A stretch of DNA of 64,000 nucleotides from assembly GCA_004352715.1 (NCBI GenBank), contig SCFE01000117.1, positions 669,274 to 733,273 of the forward strand, given 5' to 3'. Source of the DNA: Hofstenia miamia. Its lineage: Eukaryota; Xenacoelomorpha; Acoela. Shown one piece after another: positions 43,828 through 56,305 of the stretch. The notes beneath the pieces are model-generated. The model did no database searches. It saw nothing but the letters and a program-made list of their open reading frames with translations, and was not told the DNA's origin. Made by a program: the position numbers and the translations under genes. Within the stretch, counting starts at the first letter, position 1. The number at the start of each line of letters is the position of its first letter.

Positions 43828-44305
43828 CGGTTAATCGGCTTAATTACACGAGGACGCTAATCACTATGTAAATTTTCATTAGTTGAATATGAAACCATAT
43901 TTAGTAAATGATAAAAATATTCGAAGACATATATTATAAACTTGACGCATTGCACACTATTAAACATATTAAACTTGCCATGACTTAGCCGTTAGTCAAA
44001 GAACCATGTCCTTAGAATCAGAACACTAGCACGGACATGTATCTAAGCATATTGGAGAACATTTTTATCTTTAACGCACATTTTATCAATACCTCGTTCA
44101 AGCCAGGCCTGCGATCTGTCCTGTCCTACCACTATTCATCTCTGGAGGAAACTTAACACTGCACTGATATAAAGCTTATATGCATTGATTGCTTAATGAC
44201 ATTTTTCTAGGCCATATGTAAATGAATTTCGAAAGATGCAAATCTTAATGTCCATATTGTTGTTATCACTATAATTCATTTAGACTTATGTTTGACTCAA
44301 CACAA
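43828..44305 (+). repeat. 478-bp direct duplication, copy 2
   Basis: Starts CGGTTAATCGGCTTAATTAC and ends at GACTCAACACAA, where both copies diverge. Upstream words such as AGTCGGTTAAAAACCGATTA suggest that a repeat end lies at the junction. Confidence 0.93.
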
Positions 44306-47300
44306 AACACAAGGCTTTCCTAGACTACAAAATTCCCAGCAAAATACAACCTATAGTATAAGGCAAATTGCGAATTAATAAGACCAAATTGGCTTTCACA
44401 AAATTGTAAGTATCACGCCCTTATTTATTAACAACATTTTGTGCTCGGTATGGCACACGGCACGGAATATAGCACGCGCGGTTGCAGTTCTGGTCTCAGT
44501 AAACAGTAAACTCTGTTAATGTGATTGAGTTCATCGACATTTGGAAAAGACACCTGTGCCAGGGGCCTAGGTTTGCAAACTATCAAAAAATGAAAGCTAT
44601 ATATTTCCTTAACCGTAAACATCACATGAATTCTTTACAATATGTGATGGGTCTTTACAGTTTTTTGAAGAATCGCAAACTAATTAAAACAACATTTCAA
44701 ATTTGAAAGCACTGCAATATATCCCTAGAAGGACGAAAAACAGGTCCTTTGAGCGCTAGGAAAATTGGAAAGTTATATGCATGATTGAAAAATATTCATT
44801 TTAGTTTTATATTTCTTGAAATGTATGTTTTGTAGCAGACAAATTAAGAAAAGTATGTACTTACATTAAAAGGTATTATTTTAAAATTCCTTATTCAATT
44901 TAAAACCATTGCAGCTGTCCTTTTGACGATTAGACATTTATATTGATTTTATGGAACAGCTCAGTATAGTTTTTAATACTTGGAGAGTTATGACAAATTA
45001 CTCACAAAAATTTGCAGTAGTTTTCAACACAATAAAATATTTTCAGGTTAATGTACGGATGCGGACAGTTTTGCAAATCTAGCTATTTTAAGGTTTACAT
45101 CGATATCTTGACTGCATGGTAAGAATATATACTGCAAGGCAGATTCCAGAGCTCTTGCAATATATTTGCTTTGTGTGCTCTCGATGCTTTGAATGATATT
45201 TTTACCAAAAAACTATTTTAAATTTGGAATAAAATATGGATTTTTGCAAAAAAGACTCTATTATTATCCTCATTAATCAGCGGAGTAGATAAAAAATGGC
45301 CAATGTCATGTAATGTTGTATCATAATAAAGACTTCGTCTAAGCGTAGCCTTCTGCAATACATTGAAATATACAGGGATAAAGAAACTGTTATCTCATGT
45401 AAAATATGCTACCTATAATAGTTGCATTTGCACATTATATTACTATCTTAAAAAAACGAAAATATTTAGTTCACAGCTGGCCATAGTTTTTACGAGGATA
45501 TCACAACACATAAATTGCTTATTGAAATTTACAGCTGTTCAAATGACTGCTTCCATCCTTTTAGTGGAAAAATTTTTCAGTCTTTCTAATGATCTTTCAT
45601 GTATGCTTTGAAATTGCGTAGGGCATACGCCTTGCATGTTCTACTTATATAAAAAGAAAGGCATAGTCTTCCTCACTATCTAAATATCAATGTTTGGGAG
45701 AATTTCAAAAAGTTTTTGCAGGGGGCACTTGAGCAAATATTTTTAGTCAAGATATTTTTCTTTCATAAAATAGAGGATTTCATTATGCCTACTTTCACAT
45801 GTTTTCAGAAACACTCAAATTTAGAATAATTTTATGAGGATGAGCGATTGTAAGAACATTAATTTTTTTAAGTTAGCTTACTATTTTTGTATTGTTTATA
45901 CTCGGCAGATTAGATTTTAATGGGGTTAAGTTCAGTTCAATTTGTTTTGCAATGATGGACTCCAATTTTTTAGAAATTTGATGACGAGCACCAGATGCAG
46001 GATTACTGGTGATTCCAAATCAAATAAGAATTTCGAACCGTTTATTATTGCTGAACTAATGTAAATTAGCTATTGGATGAAACTTATTGTATTCTTAGAA
46101 ACTTTAACAAATCCTCAATTTCGTTGACTACTCTTGTATAAATTTTTGGAAAATCTAAAAATGTTGTTTATTATTACTAACTGGATTCATTTGTAACTTC
46201 AATTCAGAGTTGTAACCGAGCGTGATTTCTAACCTTAGCTAGTTCCCTTGCAGCGTAACCAAAATCAATCCGCATAGCCAGTCAGGTACCGATAATGGTC
46301 TGTCATATTAAAACTATTAAAAATAGTTTGGCATCAATAACTCAATAGGATTTACTTTTTGATGCATAATTAGTAGGAAAACCTGAAAATTTCACACAAA
46401 ATCGTGAAAATGGCGCCAAAAATGGCAATTATATATGAAAAAGGCAATAATGACACTAAAATATACATGTAGGGGAAAGTCGGATAATTACGCCATGTTA
46501 AGGAAAAAGTTCTCTACTGATGCAAGTAACAGCTTATTTGTGATGAAAAACAGACTAAGTAACAATTATACATTGTACTTTACTAAGGAATACCAATTGT
46601 ACTATAAAAACAAAATTATAGAAGACCGTAGTAAAAATTACAAAACTTACAAAGAATCGTAAGACTAAAATTATATGTTCGATAATGATCATCAATATAC
46701 TTTCTATCATAATCAATATATGACTCATTCAACCATTTATGACACTTTGAGCACATTATTCAATCCATGTCGAACAATGATTAAACATATCACTTGAATT
46801 AGTTGTGTTATCATATGAACCCCTAATCTTAAAAATGCAAAAGCAAATTCAGAATCGGGTAATACGCCAACCCCTTGGCGCTATTACCGATTAATGAAAT
46901 GAAATGTAAGTTAAAATAATATTTTTCCATACTATATATATATATATATGGGAAAAGCTCATAATCCCGAACTTACCTCGATAGATGACTGCTTGCAAAT
47001 AATGAGTTCCGTCTCGTCACGATGTGATAAAGTCTGCTGCAAAACTCTAACTGCGTGTGTGATATGCTCGATGTCATTAATATTTATAGTACCAATTAGA
47101 TTGACGCGGGGAATCACGTAGAAGCAGTAACTGAAGATTGCGTTATTAGACGTCGTTCCCTTACATACAAAATGATTAAATGCTGTTAAAGCACATTTCT
47201 TAAATTTTGAATAACTCTATTTTAATTAAATCAATTCACCTAATATGTCATTGTTACTTTACTTTTCTTAGCTTTGGTGACTAAATTTTTATCTTAGAGA

Positions 47301-47814
47301 AGTTATTTAGAATTGCTTTCGCTTTGGGAAAGGATTGATATAATATGATGCAGTATTTAACCAACTATCCCAATGACTATCAACTGGATGAGGTGGTTTA
47401 GTCAATCCAGCATCTTCCTTCATGGAAATGGATTCTGTGATGCAGAAATCTGTGTTCAATTACAGTTAATTCCCTTTTTCCAACAGGGAATGATAGAAAA
47501 AATGACATCATATGCTGTAGAAGTAATAGTGAGACGCCAGCTGAAAACAAGTCCTGGTATGCATTTCAAATAGGGCAATTTTAACTGCATTTAAGCACCA
47601 ATAAAATTTCTACAGTACTTTGCAATGCTATCAATTACTCCATTAATTATCATAAAATATGGCTGGGAAGTAAAAACCAAAATTTTCATAAAAATTTTGA
47701 CAAGAATGTGTACATTTATCATTTCTGAATAGATTAAACATTAAATTTAAAAATGGCATTTTTTGACCAAAAACAACAAAAATGGCATCTATGAAAATTA
47801 TGAAAATAAGCTAA
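44306..47814. other. Non-coding, small hairpin only
   Basis: No gene recognised; frames of 61-82 codons lack motifs. A near-perfect hairpin at about 46856-46893 (TCGGGTAATACGCCAA against TTGGCGCTATTACCGA) is echoed by TCGGATAATTACGCCA at about 46479, so a small MITE of roughly 400 bp may lie between. An AT microsatellite is at 46934-46949. Confidence 0.4.
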
Positions 47815-48870
47815 CTACAGAAGTTCTTCACCCATATTTAGATTTCAAAAAAAGCATTTGATAGTGTAAATCATAAAATTTTAATTGGAAATTTCTTGTT
47901 TCGAAAAGGTGGTAAATTTTTAAAGTTGATTCAGTCTTATTTAGCAGGCAGAAAACCTGTCTCTGAAGAGTTGAAGGAAACTAGTGGAGTTACCACAAGG
48001 GTCAATTCTGGGATAATTACTTTTTGTAATGTTCTTCAATGATTTGTGAGATGTTTGCTTGAATTGCGCAGATACATTTTTGTGGATGATGTTAAGATCA
48101 TGTCAAATACTTCCAGAGTTGAAAATAATAAATGGGCTCAATTTAATTTGAATAAATTCCACTTGGTATCTTTTCCACAAAATGTGAAGAAATTCATCTA
48201 TATTAATGACAAAATCATATGAAGAAAGCAATAAAGATCTGTGTCACCATTTCTAGCAACCTTTCATGGACTAAATAAATGCTAAATTGAATTAAATAAG
48301 CAAATTTTTTTTCTCACCATTAAAGGAAGTATTCTTTTCAAAGTAAAATTAACGGTAAACTGACTTTATTTAAATTGCTGTTGTTATCTAAGCTAACTTA
48401 TTTTTCTCAAGTATGACTCTCTTCTATTCATAATATTGATCATTTGGCAAGATTGCAGAAGCACTACATAAAATGGAATATTTCCAGGAAATAACTATAT
48501 CGAACGCCTAACAAAGCTAAAATTGCTCCAATTATCATTAGAGCTTTAGTATTTAGACTAAATTTATTTCAATGAACTCTTAAATGGAAAATATGATTTA
48601 GGCATTTTTACGACGAGCCTTCAAAATCTGGTCTTCGTTCACAAAACAAGGTGATCTTTAGATCTCGAGGATTAGAACGTATGATTCCCCTCGCTAAATA
48701 CATACATCTCTTCAGTGGTATTATTTTATTATACGATAGACACAACATTGTTAAACAAGAACTCAATATATTTTTCTCGAGCTATTTTATAAATAATTAT
48801 AATCTAAATAATAAATTTAATTATTTCTTAGTGTATTTTGTCTTAAATGTGAAATATTATTAATATTATT
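47815..48870 (+). pseudogene. Decayed non-LTR retrotransposon, RT fragment with 3' end
   Basis: PYLDFKKAFDSVNHKILIGN is RT motif A, followed by GKFLKLIQSYLAGRKP, then ELKETSGVTTRVNSGI, where G-V-P-Q-G-S-x-L-G-P is expected, and YIFVDDVKIMSN in place of the usual Y/F-A-D-D. These are palm motifs A to C of a jockey/L2-like RT in the right order, in two or three frames. Downstream stretches are eroded, ending in RGLERMIPLAKYIHLFSG. A run of TTAATAT repeats at about 48855-48880 may be the tail. The endonuclease and early RT are missing. Confidence 0.75.
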
Positions 48871-48879
48871 AATATTATT

Positions 48880-49651
48880 AAGTTTTTTATTATTTCTATT
48901 ATTTTTTATTTTTGTAAGTAGATATTCGTTAAATAGTTTTACCATTGTAAACATTCATAACCTTGGACGTCATACAATTTTGTATTAACCTTTCAATGCA
49001 AATAATATAATTTATAGCGCAACCAGAATCGTTATATTTACTACTACAAAGATCAGAATGGTAAACTACTCGCAAAATGCTTAACAAATTGTCCCCATGA
49101 AATCAATTTTTATTCCATATGACAGATTTTCTTACCTTAATTTGACGTAAGATCTGTGCCTTAATCAAAGATTGACTACCACAACGTTTTAAGAATGTAC
49201 TGCCAAAGGTTTATTACCTTGGATAGAAACCTTCAAAATTTAAAATCTGTTCTGCTTTATAATAGTGATATTGATTATTTAGTTGACACTATATCTTTTT
49301 ATTGAAATTTGATTGCGATTTTCGCTAATTTTATGTATCAAAATATTTTCATTATTGTACATGAATCATGTAATGAATAAAACCATCATTAAAAAATCCT
49401 TCAAACAGCATTTATTAATTAACATTGACTATTCTCTTAAAATAATTGTTAAAAGTATTCCATATGCCCGTCAAGCTTTTGCACAATAATGCAGAAATAA
49501 GCAGTGTTTCAAACCAATATCATGTGGTATGATGTTTCGAGATCCTTTTTGAATCAGCTCAACTTCTTCCTAAATCACTTTTTATGCTCTTAAGGAAAAA
49601 CTACAGGTGTTCTGACTTCACAAAACTTAATATATTGGTAGTTTTTAAATA
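48880..49651. other. Non-coding, nothing recognised
   Basis: AT-rich region downstream of the GPCR gene (which is read on the minus strand). No motif seen. Confidence 0.5.
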
Positions 49652-49657
49652 TTTATT
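49652..49657 (-). promoter_or_regulatory. Poly(A) signal of the GPCR gene
   Basis: AATAAA on the minus strand eight bases after the TAA of the receptor. Such closeness implies a very short 3' UTR, or the use of further signals downstream. Confidence 0.55.
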
Positions 49658-49664
49658 TGTAAAC

Positions 49665-50630
49665 TTAACCCAAATTGCAAAAATTCCCAATTGAAAATGA
49701 TTTCCTGAAATTTTTGTTAGTGCATAAGTAGATGAAAAAATTTATTGATGAATTCAAGCAGCTCAAGGCTTCTGAGGCTGTCCATAGTAAGCGGCCAAAA
49801 TTACTATTCCAAAAACTTGTATTCCTCTCAAAAGTGTTGAAATACTGCCCCACGAGTAAGAAACAATAAGGCGCATGTAGTCCCACAGTAATTACGCAAC
49901 AAATAACAAGGGTAATTGTTACCCTCAAGTCATCGTTATTTGTTATTTTATTAAATATTTTCTTCCTCGTATTCAGTCTGTTCCATAGACTAATTATAAT
50001 TGCAATATTACCAACAGTGATTATCAACAAAGGTAGTGTGTAACCAAGGAACAGAAGAATATACCTGTCATAACTATCTCCAAAATGATAACATCTAACA
50101 CCAGTATAGAGCTCACCATTCCAAATCACAGTGCTTCCTTTGTAATTGTAAACATCAAATTGCAAAGCTGCGTGGGCCAAGGAATATATTTTTATAAGAA
50201 TACAAATAATGTTTGCAGAAGTGATGTTATTCAAACTTTTTGCTAAATTAATTGTATATACATTTACAAGTCGATCAAAGCAGATCACAACTACCATATA
50301 CGTAGAATGAAAGATGTTAAATCTGAATGTGGAACTCCAAAACGAACATGCATAACGAAATTTATTTAGTAGAAATTCTTCTGGATAAGCTATGAAAGGA
50401 ATGCTTAAGACAGAATATGCAATGCAGTTTAGCAAATCTGCAATTGTAAGATGAAGAACATAAACTCTTGATGATGCCCTTTTCACGAAAGGACGTACTT
50501 TGATAGAGAACAACACAATGAGATTGCTTGAAACTCCAATAGTTCCAACCAGGAGACTAAGGGCTAACGCAAGATAATCTTTGTAAAAACCACCAGGTTT
50601 TCCATACGTTTCATTATAGGAATGGTTCAT
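49665..50630 (-). CDS. Single-exon class A (rhodopsin-type) GPCR, orphan
   Basis: 321 codons, ATG at 50630 and TAA at 49665-49667, no stop or shift. Two N-glycosylation sites (NHS 2-4, NET 6-8) precede seven helices: TM1 about 20-43 (N36 as 1.50), TM2 58-82 (LTIADLL, D65), TM3 93-118, TM4 137-159, TM5 189-215 (P200), TM6 235-261 (P254), TM7 279-302, and a helix 8 (NKNFRKSF). C95 and C180 can form the TM3-ECL2 disulphide. Departures: DRY is DRL (119-121), CWxP is GLHAP, NPxxY is NFFIY (297-301), and the TM4 Trp is absent. Loop 3 is short (about 20 residues). The overall look is that of peptide-type receptors (LNSSIN.FIY), but ligand and G protein cannot be told. An intact frame amid decayed repeats suggests selection. 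The lack of introns may mean a retrogene or a lineage-specific family; no upstream exon or promoter element was recognised. Confidence 0.93.
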   Translation of the reverse strand: MNHSYNETYGKPGGFYKDYLALALSLLVGTIGVSSNLIVLFSIKVRPFVKRASSRVYVLHLTIADLLNCIAYSVLSIPFIAYPEEFLLNKFRYACSFWSSTFRFNIFHSTYMVVVICFDRLVNVYTINLAKSLNNITSANIICILIKIYSLAHAALQFDVYNYKGSTVIWNGELYTGVRCYHFGDSYDRYILLFLGYTLPLLIITVGNIAIIISLWNRLNTRKKIFNKITNNDDLRVTITLVICCVITVGLHAPYCFLLVGQYFNTFERNTSFWNSNFGRLLWTASEALSCLNSSINFFIYLCTNKNFRKSFSIGNFCNLG

Positions 50631-51841
50631 TTAAATTATAAAAAAATGATTCCTCAATAAAATTCTATTGGGCAATGCTTCGCTTTTATTCAATTTCGAA
50701 TTCTTTAAGAAAATCTTTGTATCACGCATTTTAATTATTTCGCCAAACATTTATTGGAGAGAAACAGAGAAAAATTCAACAAAGTAAAATACTTTCTTTG
50801 TTGAATTATTAAATATTATTTTTATTTTAAATCCAACTTTAATTATTATTGTAACTATCATTCATTTGAAGCATAAAATTTGAATTTAATTCAAGTGCTT
50901 ATTTGGTGATTGTTTGAAATAACAGAAGTTCTTGATGTTCACTTGTTACTGTTTTCATTCATTATTGTCATTGATTTTACAAAGCTTAGCGTTTTCCAAA
51001 TTTAATTAACTTACTGCAGCCTTTCTTTTACTATACATGTATTTTATTTTAAGAAAAATCAGCTTCAATCAAAACCTCACAAATCCCAAGTTCCCTCATA
51101 ATTAATGCAAGCTAGCATAGCAATTATCCACAATTACAATATACACGTAATTATAGGCAAAAACAATAGCAAATTTTGGTGACTTTTGTGGTTTTGTGCA
51201 TAAATAAAAATATATTTGCAGTTCTTAAGATTTATAAACATCAAATGTATGTCATAGACTCTATAGATTAATAATGACATTAATGAAAGACATACTAAAT
51301 TTGTATGTTCTTGCATTAAAAGAACAATTTAATCGCGTTTTGTGAATAACTTCTTTATTTCTTCTGCATCGTAAATTATATTTATTTCATCGAGTATATT
51401 TCATTTGTAATAGACTATTCATGCTTGGAAAATGCAGCTTTAATAATTGCTGACAATTTACATTGTAAATGGAAAGCTAAGCTTGTTGGGTTACTCAAAT
51501 GCAATATAGATTGAAAATATTAGAAAAACAGTGCACCAAAAATTACTAATGAGCTTATTATCGTTATTTTGCTAGGAAAATCTAAACAATACAAACATCT
51601 ACAAAATTTTAAACATTTTCTTCTTTACTTCTCTATGCATTCATATCAAATCTCTGTCTGCATATTAAACTCCATCCCTTCTACAGGTGTAAGTAACATG
51701 TAATGTGTAATCAATCATTACGTTTGTGATTAGCAGCACGTGATTCATGAATTGGACTGATTAAGCAGAAAACAACAATTTTAACACTTTTTCAATCAGA
51801 GTGATTATCAATTGTATCGCGAAATACAAAAATTTTTTATA
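50631..51841. other. Non-coding; upstream region of the GPCR gene
   Basis: AT-rich. No TATA box could be singled out from the background and no upstream exon was found. A 60-codon minus frame at 51134-51316 has no motif. Confidence 0.45.
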
Positions 51842-53425
51842 AAGTGGCGTATACCGGCTTCCAGTCAGGGGGAGGGTAAAAAGCTCATATGTAGAGACCT
51901 ATAGTTTTTAAATGGCTGGCGCCTGAAAACTTAACGGAGTGAACTATGGTTTTTAGGAAATTTCTAACTAACTTTTTAGGAGGGTGCTATTTTAGTTTAC
52001 GCTATAGGCAAATAATTTTACCATTTCTAGGCCCATATTTCTAAGTAAAAATGTCGTATTTAAAGCGTGAAAAGTGCTACAATTATAGTAGTAGAAGAGT
52101 ACAGAAATTGATTTAATAAAAGGTAAAAGGCTCATAAAAGGTAAGTAGCAGTAAATATGAATGCACTATGTCTTCCATGTTCGCTTCCTTATTTCTGAAA
52201 ATGTGTTTATGACGTTTCCAACATCAATACCATTGGCTACATCCCGCTTAATTGACACTAGAAAGTCTAAGGATTCTATATCTTAAATTCATGCAGTTGT
52301 CAGAATTGCCGCATTCAAGTAAAACTAATGAAAACCAAGCAAATGAAAGAAAACTGTCAGAAGAACAAAATAAGCTATTTTTCTATTTAAATTATCATTA
52401 AATGAGGCATTACAAATTCATTTAAGATGTGCAAAGTGGTCAAATTTGACCGCTCAGACTTTCTATTGTTAAAATCACCAATGGCGTCGGACACTGAACT
52501 GGTATAACCCGAGTAGAATGTTGTTATCTGTTTGAAGTGGTCGCTTGATGACTTGCTACCAGAAGATTTCGGATTAAGTGCTGAAAACAGTGTCACTACG
52601 TGGTTGAAATCTGTAAATCGATCTTTCATTTGTGGGACTAGCATGTTAATAGCAACATAAAAATATTCAACCAAAAACATCGGACGACTATCTCTGATAG
52701 TATCATCACGGGATTCATCCAACGATAATCGTTTTTCTTTCTTAACCGTGTCGCTTTGTACTTAGACTCTATCAATATCACGCAATTCCTCGAGTTTCCT
52801 TAAGCCGCCATTGATAAGTTTATCTGCAGAAAGCAAATCAATTGAATTCCTTTGTATATATTGGCTTAATGAATGCGTTTTTCTCAATACTAGATTCCAA
52901 AAATTAAGCAAAAATACCAATTCAAATTTGCTGATTGAGTTAAACAATCCTTGCGCCTGCGCGTGAACCATAGGTTTGCAATTTGGTAGTTCAGTCATTG
53001 CTATTCGCTCAAGTGTTTTATAAATTGCTGGTAAGCCAGTTTCAGTGGCACGCTTTCTTGAAGCCCATCTAGTATCGGATAGCTTTTTTAGTTTCAGGAT
53101 AACATTGTCTAACTGGCTTTGTTCCTCTTTAAGCATCCTTAACCGAGAAAGACTGCTAGTTGTTGGAGAACCAAGTTCTGCATATTCCCTGTGAGCACGA
53201 AACGGTAAAAGCTGTTTTGCTAGGAACAAAGCGTTGTCAATCAAATGTTTAAGATAATCGCCATTTCTTTGTATTCTTCATTTTCGGCACTCATGAGTTC
53301 GTTGATAACCATTCGGTCATGGGTTGTTCGATAATTGGATACGTAGAATTTGCTTTCCGCATTACGGTGAATTTGTGACTTTTCGTCGTGCTGCTCAATC
53401 TTCTCTTTTCCCTTTCCTCATTTTG
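51842..53425 (-). mobile_element. hAT element relic, 3' end and C-terminal transposase
   Basis: AAGTGGCGTATACCGG at 51849 resembles the CAGTGGCGTA class of hAT termini (first base changed) and marks the 3' end on this strand. The transposase relic lies inward. The 5' part, including the zinc finger region, is missing where a LINE copy of opposite orientation starts near 53430. Confidence 0.65.
52200..53400 (-). pseudogene. ZMYM1-like hAT transposase, C-terminal part, broken
   Basis: From high to low coordinates: EQHDEKSQIHRNAESKFYVS and DRMVINELMSAENEEYKEM, then after a frameshift a 160-codon run (53244-52762) with LKHLIDNALFLAKQLLPFRA, LRMLKEEQSQLDNVILKLKK and LSDTRWASRKRATETGLPAI. LSDTRW is the hallmark of the zinc-finger-MYM/THAP-associated hAT group. 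After another shift, a 111-codon run (52722-52387) gives PMFLVEYFYVAINMLVPQMK and DRFTDFNHVVTLFSALNP. A last scrap near 52250 reads DFLVSIKRDVANGIDVGNV. The hATC end is not recognisable. At least two frameshifts; not functional. Confidence 0.82.
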
Positions 53426-53429
53426 TAAA

Positions 53430-55077
53430 TGATTGTATACATGCTTATATTGTACAGATTTTGCAAAATTTGTAAATAGCGCAGGTGAATGTACATATCA
53501 GATAAATAAAGCTATTGAAGAAATATCAAGTTTTGAAACTTTGGGGGCAATTCTCAAGCCTAAGCCTATTAAACCAGGTGGGTCTTCTATAATTCCTTCG
53601 TGGGTACCTAAAATCCCAGCAGGTAATACAGCCAGTCCCCTAAATTATATATTTAGTGAATGCATAAAAAGTATTATTTAAAACTTGCGTCATACCACTG
53701 CAATTTTTAAAAAAAATATGCGTTTCGTGGCAAAAATTATCGACCAATTTCAATTACTTCTCCAATACATGACCAAATAATAGAATATCTCAATAAGTAC
53801 AACCTACTATCAAACACTCAATTTAGATTTCGTAAATATTTTTCAACTACTGATTCCTTATATTAATGCAACAGAAAATTGGAGGTCATCAAAGGATGCA
53901 AATATATTCGTAGCTATTGCCTGCTTAAATCTTTCTAATGCTTTCGATGCTATTGACCATAGCATATTAATAAAAAAATTATCCAATATAGGATTTTCAA
54001 GCAGTAGCAGAAATTTAACTATAGCTACTTGAGACATGCATATTCAACGATAATAAATCAATGCAATTAGCAATTGAATCTGTAGCACGTAATTGCAACA
54101 AATTGTCAACGTATTTCAGCATGCATAAATTACTCGTTAATGAAAGTAAACAGAATTTTTTCATTTTGCAGCTCACTAAGGCTAATTACGATATTTCAGT
54201 ATAACTCTGAATCTCAATAATATTAAGGTTCCACTTGTACACAATTTTAAATGTTTAGGAGTATATTTTACTCGAAGCTAAATTTTGAATCTCACATTAA
54301 TGCAATGGTCACAAAATTGGCTATAGGTATAAGAAATATGTCAATGATAGTAATGCAATTACCAGCCTGTGCCATAATTCAATTTTTCCATTAATTTATT
54401 ATGAATATCATAAGTTATGCAAATATATTATTTACTGATCTAAAAGATGTTTTCTATAGAAAACTTGATATCCAAATAAATTGACTCCAAATGTTTCAAA
54501 GAAAAATTCCTCCCGAACTAAGCACTATATTTTTAGATCTACCCTTCACCCAAAACAGCTTATCAAAATAAGCACGATGCTAACGTTTTTGAAGCTTATA
54601 AAGAAATTAGCACCATATAATAATATTTCTATGCCTGGTTTTATTCATAAGCAGAATTCCAGATCAAAACACTTGCGATAAACATAGAAAAAAAGTTTTC
54701 AAGCAATTATTCATTAATACCGCAATTCGAATTTGGAACCCACTAGCTAAAGAGATACAGAACATTGAAAAACTGCATTATTTTAAGAAGCACATTAAAA
54801 TTTTCCTTAGGTAAACAATATCTCGGGTAAAGCATTGCTAGGATACCATTTCTACAATAATAAGTGTACAACATCTCGTTCTTTATCCTTATAGTAATTT
54901 ATCCCTAGCGCTGTAGATTTATTGCATATATTGTTTTATGCTATTGTATATATTTGTAGACAGATAGATATTTCATTTCATTTCATATAATATTTACATA
55001 TTTAATGACGTTATTCTGAAAAATTACTAGTTTTTAATTGTTAATATTTATGTGAATAGAGAATATCTTATCTTATC
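53430..55077 (+). pseudogene. LINE family A, copy C: decayed, 5'-truncated, with 3' tail
   Basis: Homologous to the minus-strand copy at 56306-58478. Segments include KPGGSSIIPSWVPKIPAGNT and ASPLNYIFSECIKS (RT fingers), NYRPISITSPI, IEYLNKYNLLSNTQFRFRKY, a motif A remnant (CLNLSNAFDAIDHSILIKKL, 53930-53985), and C-terminal KLIKKLAPYNNISMPGFIHK (54481-54681). Motif C is deleted near 54050. The 3' non-coding end (GACGTTATTCTGAAAAATTA ... GAATAGAGAATATC) closes with TTATCTTATC at 55077, the same tail as copy A. Many stops. Confidence 0.85.
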
Positions 55078-56305
55078 ATTTACTGGTACTCGTTGTAAAT
55101 TTAAGAAATTCATTGTAAATCAGTTATAGCAATTGATTTTTCATTTTGTTCTAATCTATTAATTTATTAAATAGTATGTGAAAGGATATGTTGTCCTTCA
55201 TTAACGAATTTTTAGCTAGTAGAAAGCGGAAAGATATAAACTATATTTTATTTATTCACTAAACTGTACAACAATGTGATTCACAACACCTTCCGCAAGT
55301 TCTATATCATCGTTGTGGAAAATTTTTTATTTATCGAAAAGCTTGTAATTGTATTGACATAGGCGTCTGTGGAAGCATGCATTTAAATTTATTTACCTCA
55401 AAGTTAAAAAAATATTTTTGTTTGGAAATATTAATTACAACTTTTAGCAGTAAAGTGTTTGTAAATCCAAAATATGTTAAATGTAAAGAGCGCAACCCTC
55501 TTGAAATTTGAAATATATTTTTTAAAGAATTATAGGTTCATGGGATTTTGAAAATTGTTTATTTTGAACAATAAATTGCAACTTAATTTTGTGAACAAAA
55601 CAATGTATTCCAATGTCAGAGCAGATGGGCAAAGTTTACCATCACCACGCCTGTCAAGGTCAATGTGTGGCATCCTTCTCGCATATATTTAGACCGTCCA
55701 GACTTAAAACATGAACATATGTGACCTGACGAAAGACGGACAATGTTTATAACTTAAGTACTGATTCAGAATCATAATTTACACAATGGTACGGTACAGT
55801 CTTGGACAAATGGATGGCGTGCCTAATTTGCAAACGTTACTCCATAAAAAGTGGGGCTTTTTAAATAATATTAAGTATAACTTTCATTCAATAGTATTGC
55901 TTTGTTCACTGTTTTGCTTAAAAATCAAACCTTAGTAGGCAATAATTTGAATGTAGTATGAATATTAAACATTGATATGATTAAAATAAACAATTTTAGA
56001 AAATCTTTATTACTCTGTAAAAACCGAAGAAAGCGAGAAACAAGGCTCATATACCACAAAACATTTTTATAACTGCTGAGTTGCAATATTTCATTATTGA
56101 TAATAATTCAGTTTCATTTCCGTCCTACAGAAAATTTAGTATTTTTATTGGAATATTATGAAGAAAATTATGTTAATTTGACTTTAAATGATGCCTGATC
56201 ACCTGACAATGTTTGAAATCAATAGAATATGGACCTTAGCATGTTAAGAGGTAAGCATTATAGAGATATTTCAAAAAGAGCAACTTATGATTTCACTGAA
56301 ATCTA
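55078..56305. other. Non-coding, nothing recognised
   Basis: Spacer between two LINE copies that face each other tail to tail. No frame or repeat of note. Confidence 0.5.

Noticed and set aside
46435-46662. 75-codon plus-strand frame as a small gene
   Set aside because: Lys/Asn/Tyr-rich reading typical of random AT-rich sequence; no homologue known to me.
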